In this document: positions 15,979 to 24,479 of the stretch, piece by piece
How the letters are laid out: every line of letters starts with the position of its first letter
Position numbering within the stretch: position 1 is the stretch's first letter
Source: DASZKW01 sp035552775
GTDB lineage: Bacteria; Actinomycetota; Acidimicrobiia; Acidimicrobiales; Palsa-688
NCBI GenBank assembly: GCA_035552775.1
Contig: DASZKW010000104.1
Span: forward strand, 1-64,000
Length of the DNA stretch: 64,000 nt
Reading direction: 5' to 3'
Notes under the pieces: model-generated
Seen by the model: only the letters and a program-made list of their open reading frames with translations
Databases searched by the model: none
What the model was told of the DNA's origin: nothing
Program-made: the position numbers and the translations under genes

Positions 15979-16449
15979 GTGAGCGCGACAGACGGCTCCG
16001 GCCGGCGCCTGGTGCTGTTGCTGTCGGGTCCCAACCTCGACCTGCTCGGCGAGCGGGAGCCGTGCATCTACGGGACGGCGACCCTCGCCGACCACGTCGC
16101 CGCGGCCACGGCCACCGCGACCGAGCTCGGCCTCGCCGTCGAGCACATGCAGTCGAACCACGAAGGCGACCTGGTCACCGCCGTGCACGGGGCACGGGGA
16201 CGGGCGGCGGCGATCGTGGTCAACCCGGGCGCCCTCACCCACTACGCCTGGTCGCTGCACGACGCGCTGGCCGCCTTCGACGGCGTGGTGGTCGAGTTGC
16301 ACCTGTCCAACCCGGCGGGGCGCGAGCAATGGCGGCGGACCTCGGTGGTGGCACCGGTGGCGACGGGCACGATCGCCGGGTTCGGTGGTGCCGGTTACCA
16401 GCTGGCCTTGCGGGCGGTCGCCGCCGAGCTGGGAGCGTCGGACCATTGA
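15979..16449 (+). CDS. aroQ: Type II 3-dehydroquinate dehydratase
   Basis: 156 residues. Dehydrates 3-dehydroquinate to 3-dehydroshikimate through an enolate mechanism; dodecameric in the family. Seen here: LSGPNLDLLGEREPCIYGTAT with the catalytic Arg and Tyr loop, QSNHEGDLV, VVNPGALTHYAWSLHDAL and VELHLSNPAGREQWRRTS with the catalytic His. One change is GPNLDLLG where GPNLNLLG is usual. GTG start. Its 3' end overlaps the convergent membrane-protein gene by 55 bases. Confidence 0.95.
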   Translation: MSATDGSGRRLVLLLSGPNLDLLGEREPCIYGTATLADHVAAATATATELGLAVEHMQSNHEGDLVTAVHGARGRAAAIVVNPGALTHYAWSLHDALAAFDGVVVELHLSNPAGREQWRRTSVVAPVATGTIAGFGGAGYQLALRAVAAELGASDH

Positions 16450-17375
16450 ACCGGCGTTTCCTCGAGCCAACCGGCCGGGGAAATGCCTCCCGTGGGGGCC
16501 GGGGCCGCCACAGGGGGTTTTCGGTCGGGTAGAAGCCAGCGCGCCACCCATACCGCCAACAGCGCGAAGGTGCCCTCCACCTCGGCCGCGAACCAGCCGT
16601 TGAGCACGGTGTGCACGTGCACACCGAGTTGGGTGGCCTGGGCGGCGCCGATCCCGAGCTGGGCGGCGGATACCGCCTGGTCGGTCAGGGCCAGGGCGCT
16701 GGCGACCTGGCCCACGAGCATCACCAGGAGGCCGCCGAGGAGGGCGGTGCCGAACACGCGGGGCCTCCACAACACGGCGATCACGGGGACGAGGCCGATG
16801 GCGGCCACCACGACGGCGTTGCCGGCCGTCACCGGCCACGGGGAGGAGAAGGCGTTGCCGAGCGTCTGGGTGACGGTGCGCGACTGGGAGGCGATGACGA
16901 TGTGGTAGGCGTCCCACCCCGGGACGAAGGCGACAGCGGTCAAGGTCGACGCCGCCCCGGCGAGGATGGCCACAGGCCACGGGTGGCAGGTCGGGCCTCC
17001 AACGGCGCGCTTGGCGCCGGCCATGACCGCCGTCACCGCGCCCGCCGCCGCCAGGAACCACCCGGCGACGGTGAGCCACAGGCCGGCACCGGCGAGGCTC
17101 GCCCCTCCGTGGATGACGGCGCCGACATCGGCGAGGCGCAGGCCGACCGCGGCCACGGTGACGCCTGTGGCCAGCCCCGCGCCGGCGCCCGGGTGGCGGG
17201 CGAGGAGCAGGGCGACGGCCAGGGCCCAGCCGGCCAGCAGCAGCGAGTCGAGGACGAGCTGGTCGACCTGGGCGGTGACGGGCGCGCCGGCGAGGTAGGC
17301 GGGAAACAGGGCCACCACCCCGACCACGACGCTCGCCCCGAGCAGGCCTGCCGCGGCGACGGTCTTGGTGTTCAT
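16395..17375 (-). CDS. Multi-pass membrane protein of unknown function
   Basis: 326 residues with about eight or nine hydrophobic segments separated by short polar loops, beginning MNTKTVAAAGLLGASVVVGVVALFPAYLAG. A loop contains GWDAYHIVIASQSRTVTQTLGNAF; a late segment has HVHTVLNGWFAAEVEGTFALLAVWVARWLLP, where the histidines and Glu/Asn lie close to the membrane. The C-terminal 40 residues are a Pro/Ala/Ser tail, which is the part overlapping aroQ. I do not recognise the family. Divergently arranged with the acyl-CoA dehydrogenase gene, about 78 bases between starts. Confidence 0.7.
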   Translation of the reverse strand: MNTKTVAAAGLLGASVVVGVVALFPAYLAGAPVTAQVDQLVLDSLLLAGWALAVALLLARHPGAGAGLATGVTVAAVGLRLADVGAVIHGGASLAGAGLWLTVAGWFLAAAGAVTAVMAGAKRAVGGPTCHPWPVAILAGAASTLTAVAFVPGWDAYHIVIASQSRTVTQTLGNAFSSPWPVTAGNAVVVAAIGLVPVIAVLWRPRVFGTALLGGLLVMLVGQVASALALTDQAVSAAQLGIGAAQATQLGVHVHTVLNGWFAAEVEGTFALLAVWVARWLLPDRKPPVAAPAPTGGISPAGWLEETPVQWSDAPSSAATARKASW

Positions 17376-17452
17376 GCGCCACCCATAGGTACATCATGGT
17401 AAGAAAAGCTGAGCGATCCCTGAGATCACAAGTGCCAGACAGGGAGGTCGAC

Positions 17453-18649
17453 GTGTTGGATTGGACCGATGAGCACCAGATGTTGCGCGCCGCGGTGCGC
17501 CGGTTCGTCGACAAGGAGATCGTCCCCGACATCGACGCTTACGAGCACGAAGGGCGCCCACCCTACGACGTGCTTCGCAAGATGTTCGCCGCCTTCGGCA
17601 TCGGGGACCCTCCCCCGCCGGCGGGGAGGAGGCGAAGCGACCCGGCGCTCATGGTGATCCCCACCATCGAGCTATCGAGGGTCTGCCCGGGCATGGTGAC
17701 CGCGCTCGGCGTGTCGGTGGGCCTCACCCCCGAGGCGATCTCCAGCCGGGGGACGCCCGCCCAGAAACAGCGTTGGGTGCCCGACCTGGTGAGTTTGACC
17801 AAGGTCGGGGCCTGGGCGGTGACCGAGCCGGGCTCGGGTTCGGACGCATTCGGTTCCATGGCCTCCACGGCGCGCCGCGACGGCGACGACTACGTCTTGA
17901 ACGGGTCCAAGACCTTCATCACCAACGGCCCGTATGCGGACGTGATCGTGTTCATCTGCAAGCTGGACGAGGGCAACCCCCGGGCCGAGCGCAAGGTCGT
18001 CAGCTTCGTCCTCGAGCGGGGTATGCCCGGCCTCGAGCAGTCCGGGCCGCTGCGAAAGATGGGAATTCACTCGTCGCCCACGGGGCAGCTGTTCCTCACC
18101 GACGTGGTCGCCGGGCGCGACAGGCTCATCGGCGAGACGGAGGATCCAGTCGGCGGCGGCAGGTCCGCGACAAAGGAGACCTTCACCCTGGAGCGGGTGT
18201 GGGTGGCGTGCATGGCCCTCGGGATCATCGAGTCGTGCCTCGAAAGGTCGGTCGCCTACGCCAGGGACCGTGAGCAGTTCGGTCACCCGATCGGCGAGTT
18301 CCAGCTCATCCAGGACAAGCTGGCCCGCATGGAGGTGGCCAGGCTGAACGTGACCAACCTCGTCTTCCGTTACATCGAGGTGGCCACCGCGGGGCGCAGC
18401 CTCACCCTGGCGGAGGCGTCGGCGATGAAGCTGTACTCGGCGCGCGCCGCGTCGGAGGTGGCGATGGAGGCGGTGCAGCTCTTCGGAGGCAACGGCTACA
18501 TGGCCGAGTTCCGCATCGAACAGCTCGCCCGCGACGCCAAGGTCCTCCAGATCTACGGGGGGACCGACGAGATACAGATCACCCACATCGCCAGGGACCT
18601 CCTAGAGCTCACGCCCCGGGCGCCTCCGCCGGCGGCTTCCACAGGGTGA
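17453..18649 (+). CDS. Acyl-CoA dehydrogenase
   Basis: 398 residues from GTG 17453, chosen because AGGGAGG lies five bases upstream; ATG 17396 would add 19 unconserved residues. FAD-dependent alpha,beta-oxidation of an acyl-CoA. Signatures: WAVTEPGSGSDAFGSMASTA, GSKTFITNGPYAD, YARDREQFGHPIGEFQLIQDKLA, QLFGGNGYMAEFRIEQLARDAKVLQIYGGTDEIQ. At the position where short- and medium-chain enzymes carry the catalytic Glu (IYEGT) this protein has Gly (IYGGT); a Glu in FTLERVWVACMALG occupies the alternative site used by isovaleryl-CoA and long-chain enzymes. Substrate class therefore remains open. Its end overlaps the convergent cyclase gene by 41 bases. Confidence 0.93.
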   Translation: MLDWTDEHQMLRAAVRRFVDKEIVPDIDAYEHEGRPPYDVLRKMFAAFGIGDPPPPAGRRRSDPALMVIPTIELSRVCPGMVTALGVSVGLTPEAISSRGTPAQKQRWVPDLVSLTKVGAWAVTEPGSGSDAFGSMASTARRDGDDYVLNGSKTFITNGPYADVIVFICKLDEGNPRAERKVVSFVLERGMPGLEQSGPLRKMGIHSSPTGQLFLTDVVAGRDRLIGETEDPVGGGRSATKETFTLERVWVACMALGIIESCLERSVAYARDREQFGHPIGEFQLIQDKLARMEVARLNVTNLVFRYIEVATAGRSLTLAEASAMKLYSARAASEVAMEAVQLFGGNGYMAEFRIEQLARDAKVLQIYGGTDEIQITHIARDLLELTPRAPPPAASTG

Positions 18650-21209
18650 GCTTGCCCATCCGGCGCTGCTGGAACCACGCCTCGAACGCGGGCGCCGGCA
18701 TCGCCCGGGCCAGGTGGAAGCCCTGGGCCACGTCGCATCCGAGGGCGGCTAGGCGGTCCCAGGTGACCTGATCCTCGACTCCTTCGGCGACGACCGTGTG
18801 GCCCAGGTTGCGGGCCAGGTCGATCGTCGAGCGCACGATGGCGGCGTCGCTGTCATCGGAGCCCATCTGGATCACGAAGGACTTGTCGATCTTCACCGCC
18901 TGGATGGGGAGTCGCTTCAAGCGGCTGAGCGAGGAGTAGCCGGTGCCGAAGTCGTCGATGGCCAGCTGAACGCCGATGGCTGCGAGCGCGGCGAGCACCC
19001 GTCCCGAGCGGACGGGGTCAGCCATGATCGACGACTCGGTGAGCTCGAGGGTCAGCCAGCGCGCTTCGAGTCCCGCCACCGCCAGCATGCGCTCGAGGCG
19101 CCCGACCATGTCGTGATCGAGCAGACTGCGGGCGGAGACATTGACGGCGATGCCGAGGCCGATCCCGCGGTCGAGCCACGCCCGGGCCTGGGCGATGGCC
19201 ACGTCGAGCACCCACCACGTCAGGGGCCCGATGGTGCCGGACTGCTCGGCCGCGGGGATGAACTCGTCGGGTGTGATCTCGCCGTGGAGGGGATGGGTCC
19301 AGCGCAGCAGGGCCTCGCAGCCGACGACCTCGCCGGTCTTGAGGTCGGCCTGGGCCTGGTACCACAACTCGATGGCGTCAGTGTCGAGGGCGCGACGCAG
19401 CTCGGTGGCGAGGAGGAGCCGCCGGGTGCTGTGGTGGTCGGTGGAGGGGTCGTACACCTCCATGCCGGTACCGGTCGCCTTGGCCGCGTACATGGCGACG
19501 TCGGCCCGCTGGAGCAGGATAGAGGTGGCTTCCCCGTGTTCGGGTCCGATGCTGACCCCGAGGCTGGCCCGCAGTCCGAGGACCAGGTCGTCGACGGCCA
19601 GGGGCAGGGCGAGGGCGTGGAGCGCCCCCCGGGCAACGGCGGCGACCTCCTCGACATCCGACGGCTTCGGCAGGACGAAGGCGAACTCGTCGCCCCCCAG
19701 GCGGGCGACGAGACCGTGCCCGGCCATCGCCCCGGTCAGGCGGGCCGCCACCTCCTCCAAGATCGCGTCGCCGGTGTGGTGGCCGAGGGTGTCGTTGACC
19801 TCCTTGAACCCGTCGAGGTCCATGAGCATGACCGCCACCAGGCCGCCGACGGGCCGGCGTTCGAGTGCGTCGCGTACGGCCTGGGTGAACAGAGCCCGGT
19901 TGGCTAGCCCCGTCAGGCCGTCGTGGGTGGCGTCGTGCTCCCGGGCGGAGACCTCGCCCCGAAGCTGGTCGAGGAGGCGACCCCCCCGGATGGCGACCCC
20001 GCCGTGGGCGGAGAGGGTCTCGAACAGGCGTAGATCCTCCCCGGTGAACGACACCGGGCCCCTTCGGTTCCCTACGATGAGGGTGCCGGGAACCCCGTCG
20101 CCGGTGGCGATCGGCACGGCGATGGCGTCGCGCAGCCCCCGTTCTGCCAGTGCCGCCATCACCGGGGGACGCCCGTGGCCGCGGGGCGCGAGGATCCCCT
20201 TGCCGGCCTCGGCGACGAGACGCTCGAAGCCGCCGACCCCCCCGGCTGACGAGCGGACCAGCTGGTCGTCGCCGTCGAGGCTGTAGCGCACCGATGTCGC
20301 CCCCTGGGCCACGGTGAGCTCGATCTCCTCGGCGCCCATCACCTCCCGTCCCCTGCGGAGCACGACGGGCACCACCTCGGCGAGCTCGGAGATCCCCTCG
20401 GTCTGCTCGGTGAAACGGTAGAGGCGCTCGAGGTTGGCATACCGGCTCCGCATCTCGGTGGACGAACGGTGGGCGACGGCGGCCAGGGCCCCGAGGCAAA
20501 CGAACAACAGCCCGGCCAGGCGGCTGGTCCACACCAAGGTGATGGCGATCAGGGCGAGGACCACGCTGAGGGGCACGCCCACCGCCGCCGCCCGCAGGCT
20601 GCCGACCATGTCGGCCCCGGGGAAGCGACCGGCGTTGACGGCGACGGCCAAGGCCACGGCGACGGCCGTCACCAGGTTGACGACGACGACGGCGGCGGCG
20701 GCGGCTCCCCACCCGCGCAGCGCCACCGGCGACTCCCCTCCCAAGGCGACGTGGTACGCGCCGACCGCGGCGGCGCCGGCGATCGCGTAGCTGACGGTGT
20801 TGAAGAGCACCTTCGAGGGGGCGCGCCGCTTCAGCACTCCCACTATCGGTTGGGCGATGACGATGGCCACTAACAGCCAGGAAGGACGGAGGAAGACAAT
20901 GCCGACGACGATGGGGATGTCGGTGAGCCCGACGGTCGCGGTGTCGTCCCGGAAGGAGAACGTGACCGTCAGGAGCGACACCGCCACCAGGCCGGCGGCG
21001 ATGAACGGTCCCAGTAGCGGCTGGCGGTCAACCGCCCGCGCAAAGTGGTCGAGCACCCCGGCCCACGCCGCGATGCCAACCCCAACCATCCCGACGGTGA
21101 GCAGCCACACCCGGGGAGGGGCCGAAGGTGCGAGTTCCTCGTCGCGGAGACGACCGAGCAGGCGCCAGGCACCGGGGCGGGGCCTGTCGTGGGAGGGAGA
21201 TGTGGACAT
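18609..21209 (-). CDS. Membrane-bound GAF-GGDEF-EAL cyclic di-GMP enzyme
   Basis: About 866 residues. The N-terminal 250 residues hold about seven or eight membrane segments; a GAF-like domain follows (about 275-420), then GGDEF (LARLGGDEFAFVLPK near residue 504) and EAL (GCEALLRWTHP near residue 630). The GGDEF A-site is intact. The EAL domain keeps EALLRW, NVSARS, LELTESS, IDDFGTGYSSLSRLKRLP, VKIDKSF and AEGVED, so both diguanylate cyclase and phosphodiesterase activity are possible. ATG 21209 is preferred to TTG 21218. A controller of c-di-GMP in the same region as a pilus operon is suggestive but not evidence of a link. Confidence 0.94.
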   Translation of the reverse strand: MSTSPSHDRPRPGAWRLLGRLRDEELAPSAPPRVWLLTVGMVGVGIAAWAGVLDHFARAVDRQPLLGPFIAAGLVAVSLLTVTFSFRDDTATVGLTDIPIVVGIVFLRPSWLLVAIVIAQPIVGVLKRRAPSKVLFNTVSYAIAGAAAVGAYHVALGGESPVALRGWGAAAAAVVVVNLVTAVAVALAVAVNAGRFPGADMVGSLRAAAVGVPLSVVLALIAITLVWTSRLAGLLFVCLGALAAVAHRSSTEMRSRYANLERLYRFTEQTEGISELAEVVPVVLRRGREVMGAEEIELTVAQGATSVRYSLDGDDQLVRSSAGGVGGFERLVAEAGKGILAPRGHGRPPVMAALAERGLRDAIAVPIATGDGVPGTLIVGNRRGPVSFTGEDLRLFETLSAHGGVAIRGGRLLDQLRGEVSAREHDATHDGLTGLANRALFTQAVRDALERRPVGGLVAVMLMDLDGFKEVNDTLGHHTGDAILEEVAARLTGAMAGHGLVARLGGDEFAFVLPKPSDVEEVAAVARGALHALALPLAVDDLVLGLRASLGVSIGPEHGEATSILLQRADVAMYAAKATGTGMEVYDPSTDHHSTRRLLLATELRRALDTDAIELWYQAQADLKTGEVVGCEALLRWTHPLHGEITPDEFIPAAEQSGTIGPLTWWVLDVAIAQARAWLDRGIGLGIAVNVSARSLLDHDMVGRLERMLAVAGLEARWLTLELTESSIMADPVRSGRVLAALAAIGVQLAIDDFGTGYSSLSRLKRLPIQAVKIDKSFVIQMGSDDSDAAIVRSTIDLARNLGHTVVAEGVEDQVTWDRLAALGCDVAQGFHLARAMPAPAFEAWFQQRRMGKLTLWKPPAEAPGA

Positions 21210-21348
21210 GTCGTGCAATTCCGGGTCCCATCATAACTTTTGCTCGACATCGGGGTTGACTATGATGCCAGCATGTGGGGCGAACCCGTCCCGGGCCGTC
21301 CCCTGGGTGCCGTAAGGACCCTCTCAGAGAATGGAGGTGATAGACAAC

Positions 21349-21378
21349 ATGTGCACACGCGGAATGGATTGGGGTTGA
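21349..21378 (+). CDS. Possible 9-residue leader peptide (MCTRGMDWG)
   Basis: ATG 21349 is preceded by a near-perfect Shine-Dalgarno, GGAGGTGAT at 21333-21341, with seven bases of spacing, the best ribosome-binding site in this window. It encodes MCTRGMDWG and stops at 21376-21378. A GTG two bases after the stop opens a second small frame. A cysteine- and tryptophan-containing leader peptide would suit regulation of a downstream gene, but no attenuator hairpin is obvious. Confidence 0.35.
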   Translation: MCTRGMDWG

Positions 21379-21379
21379 G

Positions 21380-21559
21380 GTGGCGGAGTCGACTCGAGGC
21401 GCGGTTGTCGCGACGACACCGCTCATCCGCCGCGCAAGGTCGGCCCGGCTAGTCGCCGGTAGGTCCCCGGCCCTGGCACAGACGAGGCTTTCGTATCTGA
21501 CCTCCCCCGGCACGCCGGACCAGGTGGACCAACCGAGGAGACGCCGGTGCTTGCCCTAG
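21380..21559 (+). CDS. Possible small protein coupled to the 9-residue frame
   Basis: GTG 21380 to TAG 21557-21559 encodes 59 residues, Arg- and Ala-rich (MAESTRGAVVATTPLIRRAR at the start). It begins one base after the short upstream frame ends, a spacing that permits re-initiation. No family is recognised and the composition could also be chance in GC-rich DNA. Listed with low confidence because of the strong upstream ribosome-binding site. Confidence 0.25.
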   Translation: MAESTRGAVVATTPLIRRARSARLVAGRSPALAQTRLSYLTSPGTPDQVDQPRRRRCLP

Positions 21560-21616
21560 CGGCCGGCTCACTCAATTTCTGACACCCCTCGCCTCCGGCT
21601 ACGGGTTCGCCGGGGT

Positions 21617-22807
21617 TTGGGCGCGCAGTTCTGGCGTCTGTGGGCGGCCGGCGGGATCTCCTCGCTGGGAGACGGGTTGGTGCTGGTCGGCTTTCCCCTC
21701 GTCGCCGTCAGCATCACCCACAACCCGTTGCTGATCGCCGACGTGGCCATTGCTGGACGGCTACCTGCGTTGCTGTTCTCCCTCCCCGCCGGGGTGCTGG
21801 CCGACCGGGTGGAGCGCCGTCGCCTGGCGATGTCAGCCAACGCGGTCCGTGCCGTCGCCCTGGCCGGTTTCTCGGCGGTGGTGGTGGCCGGCGCCGACTC
21901 CCTGGTCGTCATATACGCCACCATCTTCGTGCTCGGTACGGGGGACATGGTCTTCGACACGGCGGTCCAAGCCTGCGTCCCGTCGCTGGTGCCACCTGAG
22001 GCGCTCCCGCCGGCCAACGGCTACCTGACATTGGCGGAGGTGAGCGGCGAGCAGTTCGTCGGTCCCGCGATCGGTGGTCTCGTGTATTCCGCGGCGGCCT
22101 CGGCGCCCTTCATCGGCGACGCGGCGTCGTTCGTGGCGTCGGCTGCGCTTTTGCACCGGGCCCTCCCCGACAGCACGCCCCCCGGGGGCAGCCGGGGCCT
22201 TCTCTCCCCGGTGGCCGAGGGTCTGCGCTGGTTCCTTGCCAATCGGCTGCTGCGCCTCCTGGCCCTGGTCGTGGCGTCGCTCGCTTTCTGCCAGGCCATG
22301 GCCCTGTCGATGCTGGTCCTCTACGGCACCCGGGACCTGCACCTGGGCCACGCCGGCTACGGGGTGTTCCTGGCGGTGGCCGCCGCCGGCAACGTGGTCG
22401 GCGCCCTCGGAGCCGGTCGAGCCCATGTCAGGCTGGGGACATCGGGCTGCATTGTCGGCGCCGCAGGCGCCGCCGCCGCCGGCTACCTGGTGATGGCGGG
22501 CACCCACTCGGTGGTGCTGGCGGCCGCCGCCTTGATCATCGAAGGGGTCGCCGTCGCTGTCGGCAACGTCACCACCCTCTCGCTGCGCCAGCGGATCATC
22601 CCCTCCGCCCTCCTGGGCCGGGTGGGGAGCGCGTTCAGGATGCTGATCTTCGGTCTCGTCCCCGTCGGTGCCCTCGTCGGGGGGCTCATCTCGTCGGCGA
22701 TGGGGATCCGAGCCGCGTTCGTGACCGCCGGCGTGGTTCAGGTCGGCGTGGTCGCTCTCGCCGCCCCTGCCCTCGTCCGTCGCGTCCACAAGTTCGAGGG
22801 GGCGTAG
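21617..22807 (+). CDS. MFS transporter (DHA3/MFS_3-like exporter)
   Basis: 396 residues, about 11-12 hydrophobic segments. N-terminal FWRLWAAGGISSLGDGLVLVGFPLVAVSIT and the loop AGVLADRVERRRLAM (the MFS motif A, G-x-x-x-D-R-x-x-R) are typical of the DHA3-type drug or metabolite efflux families; a central loop LVPPEALPPANGYLTLAEVSGEQFVGPAIGGLVY also fits. TTG 21617 is the only plausible start in the frame, which is open back to 21560 without ATG or GTG, so the first residues are uncertain. Substrate cannot be predicted. Ends 6 bases before pepQ. Confidence 0.87.
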   Translation: MGAQFWRLWAAGGISSLGDGLVLVGFPLVAVSITHNPLLIADVAIAGRLPALLFSLPAGVLADRVERRRLAMSANAVRAVALAGFSAVVVAGADSLVVIYATIFVLGTGDMVFDTAVQACVPSLVPPEALPPANGYLTLAEVSGEQFVGPAIGGLVYSAAASAPFIGDAASFVASAALLHRALPDSTPPGGSRGLLSPVAEGLRWFLANRLLRLLALVVASLAFCQAMALSMLVLYGTRDLHLGHAGYGVFLAVAAAGNVVGALGAGRAHVRLGTSGCIVGAAGAAAAGYLVMAGTHSVVLAAAALIIEGVAVAVGNVTTLSLRQRIIPSALLGRVGSAFRMLIFGLVPVGALVGGLISSAMGIRAAFVTAGVVQVGVVALAAPALVRRVHKFEGA

Positions 22808-22812
22808 CCCCC
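22798..22812 (+). promoter_or_regulatory. Short perfect hairpin at the MFS stop / pepQ start junction
   Basis: GGGGGC-GTA-GCCCCC forms a six-pair stem directly before the pepQ GTG (22814). It covers the region where a ribosome-binding site would be and has no T-run, so it looks more like a translation-modulating structure than a terminator. Confidence 0.4.
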
Positions 22813-22813
22813 G

Positions 22814-23905
22814 GTGTCACTGCCTGCGATGGCTGTTGGTGGGCGCTTGGACCGGCTACGAGACGGACTGGACAACGAAGCGTTCGCGGTCACCAGCCTC
22901 ACCAACATCCGCTATCTCACCGGGTTCACCGGGTCGGCGGGGTTGCTCCTGGTGCTGCCCCAGGCGACGTTGCTGGTCACCGACGGACGCTACGAGACGC
23001 AGTCCGGCGAGGAGCTGGCGGCCGCCGGGGTGGCCGTCGGGGTGGAGGTGGCGCCCGCGGCCCGCCAGCGCGACCTCACCTCGTCGCTCGTCTCCGCCGC
23101 GGGCGTCACCGTGCTCGGCCTGGAGGCGGCACACGTGAGCTGGGCCCGCCAGCGCGAGCTCGCCGAGTGGCTCGAAGGGGTGGAGCTGGTGCCGGTCGTC
23201 GGTGCGGTGGAGACGCTGCGCCGGTTCAAGGACGCCGGCGAGCTGGCCCGCATGGCCTCCGCCGCCGCCATCGCCGACCGGGCCCTCGCCTCGGTCCTTC
23301 CCCGGCTCGGCGAGTCACCCACCGAGATCGACTTCGCCCTCGCCCTGGACACCGAGATGCGCTCGCTGGGGGCGGCGGCCCCGGCGTTCGAAACGATCTG
23401 CGCGTCGGGACCGAACGCCGCCAAGCCGCACCACCGCGCCTCGCCACGCCGTATCCGCGCCGGTGAGGCGGTGGTGGTCGACTTCGGAGCGGTGGTGGAC
23501 GGGTACCGCTCCGACATGACCCGCACCGTATGGGTGGGCGAGCTGGCCGACGCCGAGGTGCGACGGGCGCTGGCGGTGGTGGCCGCCGCCCAGGCGGCAG
23601 GGTTGGCTGCGGTGGCGGCCGGGGTGGGCGCGGCGGACGTCGACCGGGCCTGCCGTGAGGTCGTCGCCGGTGCAGGCCTGGGTGACCGCTTCGTCCACGG
23701 CACCGGCCACGGCGTCGGCCTCGACATCCACGAGGCCCCGTCGATCGGCGCGACATCGACCGATACACTGGCCGCCGGCCACGTAGTCACCGTGGAACCG
23801 GGCGTGTACCTGCCCGGCCTCGGCGGTGTCCGCATCGAGGACACCGTGGTGGTGACCGACGGCGGCTGCGAGCCGTTGACCAGCACACCGAAGGAACTTT
23901 GCTAA
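22814..23905 (+). CDS. pepQ: M24-family Xaa-Pro peptidase
   Basis: 363 residues. Pita-bread metallopeptidase that cleaves X-Pro bonds in peptides in the cytoplasm. A creatinase-like N-terminal domain (ITSLTNIRYLTGFTGS type, here TSLTNIRYLTGFTGSAG) precedes the catalytic domain with all five metal ligands: Asp in VVVDFGAVVDGY, Asp in RSDMTRTVW, His in HGTGHGVGLDIHE, Glu in VTVEPGVYLPG and Glu in RIEDTVVVT. GTG start. It directly abuts efp (the TAA is followed by GTG with no spacer), the classic pepQ-efp-nusB arrangement of actinobacteria. Confidence 0.95.
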   Translation: MSLPAMAVGGRLDRLRDGLDNEAFAVTSLTNIRYLTGFTGSAGLLLVLPQATLLVTDGRYETQSGEELAAAGVAVGVEVAPAARQRDLTSSLVSAAGVTVLGLEAAHVSWARQRELAEWLEGVELVPVVGAVETLRRFKDAGELARMASAAAIADRALASVLPRLGESPTEIDFALALDTEMRSLGAAAPAFETICASGPNAAKPHHRASPRRIRAGEAVVVDFGAVVDGYRSDMTRTVWVGELADAEVRRALAVVAAAQAAGLAAVAAGVGAADVDRACREVVAGAGLGDRFVHGTGHGVGLDIHEAPSIGATSTDTLAAGHVVTVEPGVYLPGLGGVRIEDTVVVTDGGCEPLTSTPKELC

Positions 23906-24475
23906 GTGACGTCAGTGTCCACGAACGACTTGAAAAACGGGATGACCCTCAACCTGTCGGAGGGTCTTCTTTCCGTCGTCGAGTTCCAACATGTAAAGCC
24001 CGGCAAAGGTGGCGCCTTCGTGCGTACCAAGCTGAAGAACGTGCGGACCGGGGCCGTCCTCGAGCGTACCTACCGCGCCGACGAGAAACTCGACCAGGCA
24101 ATCATCGACAAGCGTGAGATGCAGTTCCTGTACCTCGACGGTGACGACTACGTGTTCATGGACACCACCGACTACGAGCAGTTGACCGCCACGCGGGCCA
24201 GCCTCGGCGTCGCCGCCAACTACTTGAAAGAAGGCGACGCCGCCGTGCTGCAGATGTACGACGGCGAGATCGTCGGCGTCGACCTGCCCGCTGCGGTGGA
24301 GCTGCGGGTGACCGAGACCGAACCGGGCCTGCAGGGGGACCGGGTGTCTGGGGCCCGCAAGCCGGCGACCCTCGAGACCGGTCTGGTCCTCCAGGTACCT
24401 CTGTTCGTCAACCCCGGCGACCACATCAAGGTGGACACGCGCAGCGGCGATTACCTGACCCGCTCCGGGTCCTGA
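23906..24475 (+). CDS. efp: Translation elongation factor P
   Basis: 189 residues. Relieves ribosome stalling at polyproline stretches. The conserved loop is HVKPGKGGAFVRTKLKNV with Lys34 at the tip, the residue modified in some bacteria; no EarP- or EpmA-type modifier is in the window, so it may act unmodified or be modified elsewhere (inference). The three beta-barrel domains end with the usual VDTRSGDYLTR signature. GTG start immediately follows the pepQ stop; nusB follows after 4 bases. Confidence 0.97.
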   Translation: MTSVSTNDLKNGMTLNLSEGLLSVVEFQHVKPGKGGAFVRTKLKNVRTGAVLERTYRADEKLDQAIIDKREMQFLYLDGDDYVFMDTTDYEQLTATRASLGVAANYLKEGDAAVLQMYDGEIVGVDLPAAVELRVTETEPGLQGDRVSGARKPATLETGLVLQVPLFVNPGDHIKVDTRSGDYLTRSGS

Positions 24476-24479
24476 CCCC

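Larger units (their letters stand above)
21219..21616 (+). other. 398-base interval with small coupled reading frames
   Basis: No conserved gene is recognised between the cyclase and MFS genes. It contains a candidate -10 TATGAT (21261-21266), a strong Shine-Dalgarno at 21333-21341 and two small open frames listed separately. No transcription terminator with a T-run is visible. Confidence 0.5.
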
